A stretch of DNA of 5,043 nucleotides from Pseudaeromonas sp041911695 (lineage in GTDB: Bacteria > Pseudomonadota > Gammaproteobacteria > Enterobacterales > Aeromonadaceae): the NCBI GenBank assembly GCA_041911695.1, contig JAYROM010000220.1, positions 1-5,043 on the forward strand, given 5' to 3'. The notes under the pieces are model-generated. The model did not search any database and was not told the origin of the DNA. It saw only the letters and a program-made list of their open reading frames with translations. Shown in pieces: positions 1 to 5,043 of this stretch. Each line of letters begins with the position of its first letter. Within the stretch, counting starts at the first letter, position 1. The position numbers and the translations under genes are program-made.

Positions 1-1631
1 GTCACGGCACCGCTGGTCGTGTCACCATTGCGGTCGGTCACGGTCACCGTCGTGCTATCCAGCAGACTGTCCGCCCCTTGGCTGCTGTGGGTTTCGTGGC
101 TATCCAGCACATAGACATAGCTGACCACACCGGTGCTTTCGTCATATCCAGTAATTTCTATCGTGTTACCCAGCGCACTGGTCGTGGTCAGCGGGCTCTT
201 GCTGCTCGCCCCTTCGAGTTCGGCCAAGCTGAACGTGCTATTACCTACCGTTAAACTACCCAGCCCGTCTGCCGCCGTCACCGTAAAGCTACCGCTCACC
301 TCAACCGCTTGCTCCGTGCCACGCAGACCGGACTCGTAGACTGTCCCGCTATCCCCGGTGACCAGCGACACTCCGTCATTGCTGCCTTCAATGGTTACCG
401 TCAGCGTCGCCGTGCTGGTGTCGCCATCGCCGTCGGTCAGGGTGTAACTGAAAGTCTGGGTCAGGGTTTCACCTGGGATGAGGCGCTGGACGGTCGTATT
501 GTCGGTATCTAGGGTGAAGGTGTAGCTGCCATCGGCAGTGATCACCAACGAACCATAGGTGCCAGCCTGGGTCCCGGCATTGGCGGTCGCACCATCAGCG
601 CCCGGGGTACTGCCATCCAACAGATTGCCTGTGAACGCCACCGCTCGAGCGGCTTCCCCATCCTCGGTGACCGTCAATGTCTGATCGACCGCAATCGGGG
701 AGTCATCAGCAATAGCGACCACCAACACCCCCGTGCCTGTCCCGCCCTCACTGTTGGTCGCGACCAGATTGAAATCCAGCGACAGATTGTCGCCATCCAG
801 CGGCCCGTCCAGATCGACCGTCCAGCTGCCGTCGGCCGATACCGTCACGGTGAGAATGGTCTCGCTGCCGGCCGTGCCGGTGAGCACTGTGCCATCTGCC
901 GAGAGCGTCCAAGTCACCGCAGTTCCGCCAGAGGTCACCGCCGGTTGCGATGCCACCTCACCAAAGGTCACTGTACCGGAGAGCCCGGAGAAATCCAGAT
1001 GAAGGCTACCGCTTACCGTCGTACTTTGCAGGCCAGCTTCACTACCGTTCACCAGATCAGGATCAGTGGTCGATGATTTGTCGAGCCAGGCTTCGGAGAG
1101 AGAGGCGCTATCCGGGTTGAGCGTCGGATCAGGCGTCGGGGCGGGCGAAGGTTCTGTGGTCGTAGCGAGCGTATCACTGGCTACTGCTGAGAGGGTATAG
1201 GCCTGATGGGTGGTGTCGAAACTGGCAGAGGCTTGAGTCGTATCACCGGTACGATCGATGGTGACAAACCCATTATTGCCAGAGCCCCCGCCCCCGCCAG
1301 CACCTGCCGCGCCGCCTGCAGCGGTCGCTTTTAGCGTCGTGGGGTCAATCCCTTGCAACAACGCTTGCTGCAAACTGGCGACATCAGCATTGGTGCCTGT
1401 TGTCAGCAATTCGGCCCCGGTCGCGGCATGTGCCGGCGCGGCCTGCTCGTGATGTGTCGACTCAGGAGGAGAAAGCAACAACCGGGCATGATCATCCACC
1501 AGCAACTCGGTGCCAGGCTGCAACACTTCGCCGGGTTGCAACAAGCGAGTCTCGCCGTGACCTAATTTGACGCGCACCTGGCCGGAAAACTCGACCACCT
1601 GCATCAGCGATTGGATAGTCCTGGTATGCAT
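1..1631 (-). CDS. LapA/BapA-like giant adhesin, retention-module N-terminus (3' end outside window)
   Basis: This is the first 543 codons of a large surface adhesin of the kind exported by a type I secretion system and held in the outer membrane to build biofilm. Residues 1-140 match the retention module of LapA-type proteins: a small beta-rich part (about 13-53, with GQVRVKLG and LQPGEVLQPGTEL), then a helical stretch DVASLQQALLQGIDPTTL (83-100), TAAG at 103-106 and a glycine-rich linker (106-118). Residues 141-200 are a Pro/Thr/Ser-rich spacer. Three extracellular domains follow: about 200-312 (T1SS-143/DUF5801-like), 313-418 (VCBS-like, with AGTYGSLVITADGSYTFTLD and TDGDGD) and 421-543 (VYESGL, GLGSLTVG, TVTDRNGDTTSG). 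There is no Sec signal peptide, as expected for type I export. The ATG is preceded by GGAGGGG (1635-1641), and an in-frame stop sits 13 codons upstream at 1668-1670. The C-terminal RTX/secretion signal and the transporter genes are not visible. The class is secure; ligand and full length are unknown. Confidence 0.9.
   Translation of the reverse strand, partial: MHTRTIQSLMQVVEFSGQVRVKLGHGETRLLQPGEVLQPGTELLVDDHARLLLSPPESTHHEQAAPAHAATGAELLTTGTNADVASLQQALLQGIDPTTLKATAAGGAAGAGGGGGSGNNGFVTIDRTGDTTQASASFDTTHQAYTLSAVASDTLATTTEPSPAPTPDPTLNPDSASLSEAWLDKSSTTDPDLVNGSEAGLQSTTVSGSLHLDFSGLSGTVTFGEVASQPAVTSGGTAVTWTLSADGTVLTGTAGSETILTVTVSADGSWTVDLDGPLDGDNLSLDFNLVATNSEGGTGTGVLVVAIADDSPIAVDQTLTVTEDGEAARAVAFTGNLLDGSTPGADGATANAGTQAGTYGSLVITADGSYTFTLDTDNTTVQRLIPGETLTQTFSYTLTDGDGDTSTATLTVTIEGSNDGVSLVTGDSGTVYESGLRGTEQAVEVSGSFTVTAADGLGSLTVGNSTFSLAELEGASSKSPLTTTSALGNTIEITGYDESTGVVSYVYVLDSHETHSSQGADSLLDSTTVTVTDRNGDTTSGAV
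1314..1325 (-). other. Predicted LapG-type protease cleavage motif (TAAG) in adhesin
   Basis: Codons 103-106 of the adhesin read ACC GCT GCA GGC, giving T-A-A-G directly after the helix ending in DPTTLKA. In Pseudomonas fluorescens LapA, the periplasmic cysteine protease LapG cuts between the two alanines of a TAAG motif placed about 100 residues from the N-terminus. The motif, position, preceding DPT and following glycine-rich linker all agree here. By family knowledge, cleavage would release the adhesin when c-di-GMP is low and LapD no longer holds LapG. No lapD or lapG gene is in this window, so the partners are inferred. Confidence 0.8.
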
Positions 1632-1634
1632 GCT

Positions 1635-1672
1635 CCCCTCCACGATCAGCTTTCGTACGAAAACCCATCATA
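1635..1672 (-). promoter_or_regulatory. Candidate adhesin promoter -10, palindromic operator and ribosome-binding site
   Basis: On the minus strand a good -10 hexamer TATGAT (1667-1672) is followed by a perfect 12-bp palindrome TTTCGTACGAAA (1651-1662) and then the Shine-Dalgarno sequence GGAGGGG (1635-1641), five bases from the GGAGG core to the ATG at 1631. Transcription would begin near 1660, so the palindrome would straddle the start point, a usual place for a repressor. A further ACGA half-site lies at 1642-1645. I could not see a convincing -35 box at normal spacing, so an activator or an alternative sigma factor may be involved, or the -10 may be a chance match. The ribosome-binding site is the firmest part. 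Confidence 0.45.
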
Positions 1673-1860
1673 GAAAAGAAAAATGGACTCATCTGTCGCA
1701 AAAAACAGCCAAAATCGACGGCTAATTGCACACTTTTCGCTGTTTTATCGAATGGTTAGGTCGACCCTGCATGTTTCGAATGAAGAGTGAATGCACCGTG
1801 AAAGCCATCGAAAGAAAACAGTTTCGGCCATATGTGAAGATTGTAAACGAAAGCGGGATT

Positions 1861-1909
1861 GAGAGGCGAGAGGCGAGAGGCGAGAGGCGAGAGGCGAGAG
1901 GCGAGAGGC
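1861..1909. repeat. Seven perfect tandem copies of GAGAGGC
   Basis: The 49 bp are exactly seven head-to-tail copies of the 7-mer GAGAGGC with no mismatch, followed by one more G and then divergent sequence. The array is non-coding: it starts 26 bp beyond the relE stop and ends about 190 bp upstream of the candidate adhesin -10. Because 7 is not a multiple of 3, it reads without stops as a repeating Arg/Glu/Ala/Gly string, which creates spurious reading frames. Perfect short-unit arrays like this can change copy number by slipped-strand mispairing. Confidence 0.95.
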
Positions 1910-1935
1910 GATTAGCAAAGTATCACTGGTAGCAG

Positions 1936-2220
1936 CTAGATCCGATCTTTCAGTTTTAGGTAAACCTCATCCTTATCCCGTTTCCCGATCATCAGGACAT
2001 ACACAACAATCTCGTCATCCATTACCTCGTAGGCCAATCGATATCCCGCCGAGCGTAACTTAATCTTATAAACGGACTGATAGCCTCGCAGTTGATCAGC
2101 CGGAACACGCGGATTTTCTAGTCTTTCCGCCAACTTCTTCTTGAACTGGTTTTTGACTGGCTGAGCCAACTTATTCCACTCCCGCAAGGCAGTAGGCAGG
2201 AATTTGAGTTTATAGGTCAT
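1936..2220 (-). CDS. relE: RelE-family mRNA interferase toxin
   Basis: This 94-residue protein is a full-length RelE toxin, which binds the ribosomal A site and cuts mRNA there. It aligns without gaps to my recollection of E. coli RelE: ALREWNKL (11-18), LRGYQSVYKIKLRSAGYRL (44-62) and IGKRDKDEVY (78-87). The catalytic residues Lys52, Lys54, Arg61, Arg81 and Tyr87 all fall at the same positions as in E. coli, so the toxin is predicted to be active rather than decayed. The ATG overlaps the end of the antitoxin gene by 11 bp, which suggests translational coupling, and AGAGGT (2229-2234) lies eight bases upstream inside the antitoxin gene. Free toxin would be held in check by the antitoxin, with the complex repressing its own promoter, as is usual for the family. 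Confidence 0.93.
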   Translation of the reverse strand: MTYKLKFLPTALREWNKLAQPVKNQFKKKLAERLENPRVPADQLRGYQSVYKIKLRSAGYRLAYEVMDDEIVVYVLMIGKRDKDEVYLKLKDRI

Positions 2221-2461
2221 CCAGCGAAACCTCTATGGCATTGGCTTTATCACTGATTCTCGACTCGACCAGTTGTGCCAACTCATAGTCATCAATCAAA
2301 TCCATCAGCCATTCATAGGTTTCCGCAGGAACCAGATAAGCAGCTGGTTTATTGTGATTGAGCACAGCAACCGGCGAATCGCCGGCCTGACTGAGCACAG
2401 CTGATGGATTTTTTTTCAGTTCGGAGATGCTAACAGAATAGTCAGCTAAAACCTGTCTCAT
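2210..2461 (-). CDS. Phd/YefM (StbD-like) antitoxin with RelB-like C-terminus
   Basis: This is the 83-residue antitoxin partner of the RelE toxin that follows. Residues 9-50 are a Phd/YefM-type DNA-binding and dimerisation domain (SVSISELKKNPSAVL, SPVAVLNHNKPAAYLVP, ETYEWL). Residues 58-83 (ELAQLVESRI, then VSLDDL at the end) look like the C-terminal, toxin-binding tail of E. coli RelB, which ends in VTLDEL. I chose the ATG at 2459-2461. A longer reading from a TTG at 2492-2494 adds 11 residues (L/M-VIINHLWCGL) that do not fit the family and would begin upstream of the predicted transcription start. No strong Shine-Dalgarno is seen before the ATG. The gene ends in TAA, overlapping relE by 11 bp. 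It is probably autoregulated from the promoter just upstream. The family is clear; the choice of start is moderately sure. Confidence 0.88.
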   Translation of the reverse strand: MRQVLADYSVSISELKKNPSAVLSQAGDSPVAVLNHNKPAAYLVPAETYEWLMDLIDDYELAQLVESRISDKANAIEVSLDDL

Positions 2462-2483
2462 AAGGCCACACCATAGATGGTTA

Positions 2484-2523
2484 ATTATGACCAAATTTTA
2501 GGTCTTTTTTTGCAGGTGGTCCA
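2484..2523 (-). promoter_or_regulatory. Candidate toxin-antitoxin promoter and operator
   Basis: On the minus strand, TGGACC (2518-2523, four of six to the -35 consensus) and TAAAAT (2495-2500) are 17 bp apart, which puts transcription start near 2488 and gives a leader of about 27 bases before the antitoxin ATG. Two short imperfect inverted repeats overlap it: GACC/GGTC ends around TAAAATTT, and GGT/ACC ends around CATAATTA just downstream. Phd/YefM and RelB antitoxins usually bind such AT-rich palindromes over their own promoter. These are eye-picked matches, so confidence is limited. Confidence 0.4.
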
Positions 2524-2595
2524 GTGTATCAAAGGTCAACGAGCGATAGAGCGGCGTAGATACGGCCAATGGAGGGGATTAACACAAGCATCTTT

Positions 2596-2673
2596 TGTAG
2601 GAGTCGAGCGTTAGCTCGCGAAGGGGAAACCTTGGTGGTTGCACAGATTCGCGAGCTACGCTCGACGCCTACA
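2596..2673. repeat. Facing pair of REP-like palindromes (REPIN/BIME-like)
   Basis: The left arm (2596-2622), beginning TGTAGGAGTCGAGCG, is the near-perfect reverse complement of the right arm (2648-2673), differing by one substitution and one extra T; a 25-bp spacer separates them. Each arm is itself a small palindrome: CGAGC-GTTA-GCTCG on the left and CGAGC-TAC-GCTCG on the right. This two-level symmetry, and the TGTAGGAG...CTCGCGAA sequence, are typical of REP elements found in many copies in Pseudomonas and related genomes, where RAYT transposases (TnpA-REP) are thought to move paired copies. It sits 17 bp beyond the ugd stop. No T-run follows on either strand, so it is not a standard intrinsic terminator, but as RNA it could protect the ugd mRNA 3' end. 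A smaller AAGG/CCTT hairpin lies in the spacer (2621-2633). Confidence 0.85.
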
Positions 2674-2690
2674 GTCCGAGGATATACCCG

Positions 2691-3857
2691 TCAATCGTTC
2701 CCGAACAGATCGCGGGTATAGACCTTGTCAGCCACATCGGCCAACTCGGGCGCATTGCGATTGGAGATGATGACATCGGACATCTGCTTGAAGGCTTCCA
2801 GATCGCGGATGACGCGCGAATTGAAGAAAGTATCCTCCTTCAACACCGGCTCAAACACCACCACCTCGATGCCCTTGGCCTTGATACGCTTCATCACCCC
2901 CTGGATCGACGAGGCGCGGAAGTTATCGGAATTGGCCTTCATGATCAGGCGATAGACCCCGACCACCTTGGGCTGACGACGAATAATCGAGTCGGCCACA
3001 AAATCCTTACGCGTGGTGTTGGAGTCGACAATCGCGCGGATCAGCGTATTCGGCACTTCATGGTAGTTGGCCAGCAGCTGCTTGGTATCCTTCGGCAGGC
3101 AGTAACCGCCGTAACCGAATGACGGATTGTTGTAGTGACTACCGATACGCGGGTCGAGGCCAACGCCCTCGATGATCTGCTTGGTGTCCATGCCATGGGT
3201 TTCGGCATAGGTATCCAGCTCGTTGAAATAAGCCACACGCATCGCCAGGTAGGTGTTGGCAAACAGCTTAATAGCTTCGGCTTCATCGGCACCGGTTAGC
3301 AGAATCGGCACATCCTTACGCTCAGCCCCTTCTTTGAGCAGATCCGCAAACGCCTGACCGCGCGGCGAACGCTCGCCAACAATAATGCGTGACGGATAGA
3401 GGTTGTCATACAGCGCACGCCCTTCACGCAGGAATTCCGGCGAGAAGATAACATTATCGCAGCCCAGTTCGGCACGGATGCGGCTCACAAACCCGACCGG
3501 AATGGTCGACTTGATGACCATGGTGGCCTGCGGATTGATCGCCAGCACATCGCGGATCACCGCTTCGACCGAACGGGTATTGAAGTAGTTGGTCACCGGA
3601 TCATAATCGGTCGGCGTGGCGATAATCACCCAGTCCGCCCCGGTATAGGCTTCGGTCTTATCCAGAGTCGCCTTCAGGTGCAGCGGCTTCTCGCGCAGGA
3701 ACTGCTCGATCTCGCGATCAACAATCGGCGACTCGTGCCGGTTGATCTGTGCAACCTTCTCGGCATTGATATCCAGCGTCACCACTTCATGATGCTGGGA
3801 CAACAGAATGGCATTGGAAAGACCGACATAGCCGGTACCGGCAACCGCAATTTTCAC
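2691..3857 (-). CDS. ugd: UDP-glucose 6-dehydrogenase
   Basis: This cytoplasmic enzyme oxidises UDP-glucose twice with NAD+ to UDP-glucuronate, the donor for acidic exopolysaccharides, capsules and lipid modifications. The 388-residue length is that of E. coli Ugd. The N-terminal Rossmann fold opens with GTGYVGL (7-13). STIPVGF (117-123, Thr118), SPEFLREG (139-146, Glu141 and Glu145), IKLFANTY (196-203, Lys197 and Asn201) and GYGGYCLPKD (248-257, with the catalytic Cys253 and Asp257) are all present, so it should be active. The C-terminal UDP-binding domain is complete. The start is GTG, supported by AAGGAG at 3865-3870 seven bases upstream and by the position of the Rossmann motif; no in-frame ATG lies nearby. 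It follows the glycosyltransferase-like gene by 113 bp, with a hairpin in its leader, and is followed by a REP-like repeat. Confidence 0.97.
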   Translation of the reverse strand: MKIAVAGTGYVGLSNAILLSQHHEVVTLDINAEKVAQINRHESPIVDREIEQFLREKPLHLKATLDKTEAYTGADWVIIATPTDYDPVTNYFNTRSVEAVIRDVLAINPQATMVIKSTIPVGFVSRIRAELGCDNVIFSPEFLREGRALYDNLYPSRIIVGERSPRGQAFADLLKEGAERKDVPILLTGADEAEAIKLFANTYLAMRVAYFNELDTYAETHGMDTKQIIEGVGLDPRIGSHYNNPSFGYGGYCLPKDTKQLLANYHEVPNTLIRAIVDSNTTRKDFVADSIIRRQPKVVGVYRLIMKANSDNFRASSIQGVMKRIKAKGIEVVVFEPVLKEDTFFNSRVIRDLEAFKQMSDVIISNRNAPELADVADKVYTRDLFGND

Positions 3858-3864
3858 CTGAATG

Positions 3865-3870
3865 CTCCTT
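3865..3870 (-). promoter_or_regulatory. Ribosome-binding site of ugd (decides GTG start)
   Basis: AAGGAG on the minus strand lies seven bases before the GTG at 3855-3857, which fixes that codon as the start. It directly touches the T-rich tail of the upstream hairpin, so the hairpin is necessarily part of the leader of any mRNA that reads into ugd from upstream. Confidence 0.8.
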
Positions 3871-3906
3871 AAAACAACAAGGCCCGCCGGACATTCCGTG
3901 CGGGCC
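3871..3906 (-). terminator. Intrinsic terminator-like hairpin upstream of ugd
   Basis: Read on the minus strand, GGCCCGC and GCGGGCC form a 7-bp GC stem (3881-3887 with 3900-3906). It is extended by a 4-bp CGGA/TCCG inner stem with a single-base bulge and a three-base loop, and is followed at once by TTGTTGTTTT (3871-3880). This has the form of a rho-independent terminator for the upstream pglL-like gene, whose stop is 64 bp before it. The T tract is interrupted by two G's, so termination may be incomplete. A second inverted repeat, TTGTGG/CCACAA (3911-3916 with 3928-3933), lies just before it in the transcript. Confidence 0.75.
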
Positions 3907-3970
3907 CAACTTGTGGACGACAGTTTGCCACAAATCCCCTACGAATTGCTTAGAGATTGACAATCGCGGA

Positions 3971-5043
3971 CTAGGGCTTGGTCGCCGTAGACGTACTCGT
4001 AGTAGCAGGAGCCGCCCAAAATGTCGACGCAGGGAACAGTCGCTGGCCTTCACTACGCCACTTCAGTGCATCGGCGGGTTGTTGCAACGCATCGAGCGCA
4101 ATGGCTGTATTGGCATACACCACAGCCCTCGGGCTCAAGGTAACAAAGTCACGCGCCCAGTCGACATAAGCCTGCAAATCCTCTGCTTTATGGTGCTCCA
4201 AACCATAAATCAGCCGCAACGACATGATGTCGTACATAAACCGTGCATGCCAAGGCAACGGATTGATCACGTCCTGCAGTAACTGCGGTGCCTTCATCCC
4301 ACCACGCTCGAACTTGGTGATGAGATAGGCCCCCTGCATCCCAGTCAGCATAAACGGCACCGTCAACAGCGGAATGCCGATCGCGAGCACGCGCAGTAAC
4401 AACCAATACGCAAACGGGATGACCTGACCTTCGCCTGACTCCTCATCGGTAAACCAAAGCAGGAACATCAAGGCTATCCAATGGGCGACCGAGTGGTAGA
4501 ACGGATATTCGACCATGGCATGAAACAGCAAGGGCACCGGCAGTGCCAGCAACGCCAGGCGCTGGCTCCAGCACTGACGCGCCAGCATGCGCGACCAGCC
4601 GCACACCAACAGTGCCAACCCGGCCAGCGCGATCAGCCCGCCCTCGACCAGCCAGTAGAGGATCTCGTTATGCGGATGGTCGAGGTTCTCTTCGATGGTC
4701 GGCACGCCGCTCAGGGTCTGCGGGATCTGGTAGTAGGTGTTCACAAAGGCGCTTTCAAAGCGGCCATAACCCCAGCCGAGCAGCGGGTGTTCCAAGAACA
4801 TCTGCAGGGCATGGTGCCAGTAAACGAGGCGTAGATGCCCGCTGGCCAGCTCTTCTACTGCGCGCCCACCACCATGACGGAAGAGGGCTCCACCGACTAA
4901 TCCGAGCACGACAGCACCGGCAAAGTACAAGGCCTGGTGACGATTAGCGCGCCATAATAAGGGCAGGTAGATCACCACGCTGAATGCCGAACCAATCATC
5001 CCGGCGCGAGAGACAATTAATAACTGCAGCCAGATGCCGCTCA
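3971..5043 (-). CDS. PglL/Wzy/WaaL-superfamily membrane glycan transferase (5' end outside window)
   Basis: The visible 356 residues are the C-terminal part of a polytopic inner-membrane protein that works on lipid-linked glycans at the periplasmic face. The reading frame stays open to the window edge (SGIWLQLLIVSRAG before the internal Met at 4997-4999), so that Met is not the start. In visible numbering, hydrophobic segments lie at about 3-30, 40-54, 133-147, 163-178, 182-197 and 210-235. The large periplasmic loop between the second and third contains LRLVYWHHALQMF, EHPLLGWGYGRFE and HPHNE (122-126), the conserved His region of the Wzy/WaaL/PglL fold. After the last helix, about 235-345 is a soluble, TPR-like helical tail of the Wzy_C_2 type, which favours a PglL-like protein O-oligosaccharyltransferase over an O-antigen ligase or polymerase. 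The tail ends in a low-complexity ATTSTSTATKP. A terminator-like hairpin follows. Superfamily is sure; the exact substrate is not. Confidence 0.85.
   Translation of the reverse strand, partial: SGIWLQLLIVSRAGMIGSAFSVVIYLPLLWRANRHQALYFAGAVVLGLVGGALFRHGGGRAVEELASGHLRLVYWHHALQMFLEHPLLGWGYGRFESAFVNTYYQIPQTLSGVPTIEENLDHPHNEILYWLVEGGLIALAGLALLVCGWSRMLARQCWSQRLALLALPVPLLFHAMVEYPFYHSVAHWIALMFLLWFTDEESGEGQVIPFAYWLLLRVLAIGIPLLTVPFMLTGMQGAYLITKFERGGMKAPQLLQDVINPLPWHARFMYDIMSLRLIYGLEHHKAEDLQAYVDWARDFVTLSPRAVVYANTAIALDALQQPADALKWRSEGQRLFPASTFWAAPATTSTSTATKP

Larger units (their letters stand above)
1632..1935. other. Intergenic region between relE and the adhesin gene
   Basis: This 304-bp gap lies between the relE stop and the adhesin start. 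It holds a heptanucleotide tandem repeat (1861-1909) near the toxin end and the candidate adhesin promoter and palindrome (1651-1672) at the other end. A weak hairpin (GCC 1708-1710 with GGC 1720-1722 on the plus strand), with a run of T's beside it on the minus strand at about 1700-1707, could be a poor terminator for the toxin-antitoxin mRNA. The middle (about 1725-1855) is AT-richer than the genes; I see no convincing gene in it. A 68-codon plus-strand reading frame across it is explained by the repeat. Confidence 0.6.

Noticed and set aside
1492..1731. Minus-strand 79-codon reading frame overlapping the adhesin start
   Set aside because: It is out of frame with the adhesin, which has the better ribosome-binding site and a family-matching N-terminus. 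The product resembles nothing recognisable.
1861..1909. CRISPR array
   Set aside because: The 7-bp units are contiguous with no spacers, so this is a simple tandem repeat.
1726..1932. Plus-strand 68-codon reading frame with repeating Arg/Glu/Ala/Gly residues
   Set aside because: Its repetitive end is only the translation of the non-coding GAGAGGC array, which lacks stops in any frame. The rest has no recognisable family feature and no ribosome-binding site that I could see.
2462..2494. Extended antitoxin start at TTG (2492-2494)
   Set aside because: The 11 added residues do not fit the Phd/YefM N-terminus, the codon is a rare start, and it would lie upstream of the predicted transcription start.
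2596..2673. Intrinsic terminator for ugd
   Set aside because: The arms form a strong inverted repeat, but neither side is followed by a T-run on its own strand; a REP doublet explains the symmetry better.
3911..4947. Several plus-strand reading frames of 117-134 codons opposite the membrane protein
   Set aside because: They are antisense shadows of a clearly coding minus-strand gene with known motifs. Their products are rich in Arg/Ala/Pro/Gln with no domain character.
4997..4999. ATG as the start of the membrane protein
   Set aside because: The frame is open upstream to the window edge and encodes a membrane-segment continuation ending in SRAG, so this Met is internal.

Overview
The window looks like chromosomal DNA of a Gram-negative gammaproteobacterium. 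The evidence is an Escherichia coli-type 388-residue UDP-glucose 6-dehydrogenase, a RelE toxin with catalytic residues at E. coli positions, a LapA-type surface adhesin and a REP-like inverted repeat. A marine or halophilic relative of Halomonas or Pseudomonas is my guess from general resemblance; nothing here proves a genus. All five genes I support lie on the minus strand, so transcription runs from high to low coordinates.

Reading in the direction of transcription: (1) 5043-3971 is the 3' part of a polytopic membrane protein of the Wzy/WaaL/PglL superfamily, most like a PglL-type protein O-oligosaccharyltransferase; its start lies outside the window. (2) 3906-3871 is a GC-rich hairpin with a T-rich tail that ends exactly where the ribosome-binding site of the next gene begins. 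(3) 3857-2691 is ugd, which makes UDP-glucuronate, starting at GTG. (4) 2690-2495 is an intergenic gap holding a pair of facing REP-like palindromes and a probable promoter. (5) 2461-1936 is an overlapping antitoxin-toxin pair: a Phd/YefM-like antitoxin with a RelB-like tail, then RelE. (6) 1935-1632 is a 304-bp gap with seven perfect copies of a 7-bp repeat, a candidate promoter and a 12-bp perfect palindrome. (7) 1631-1 is the N-terminal 543 codons of a giant type I-secreted adhesin with a retention module, a TAAG site for a LapG-type protease and at least three extracellular beta-sandwich-type domains; its 3' end is outside the window.

Taken together, the right half supplies activated sugar (UDP-GlcA) and a glycan-transferring or polymerising enzyme, and the left half a c-di-GMP-controlled type biofilm adhesin, so the segment has a cell-surface and biofilm flavour with a toxin-antitoxin module inserted between the two parts. 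The most unusual items are the terminator-like hairpin inside the ugd leader, the mosaic antitoxin, and the repeat and palindrome in front of the adhesin. I found no RNA genes, CRISPR array, insertion sequence or phage gene.
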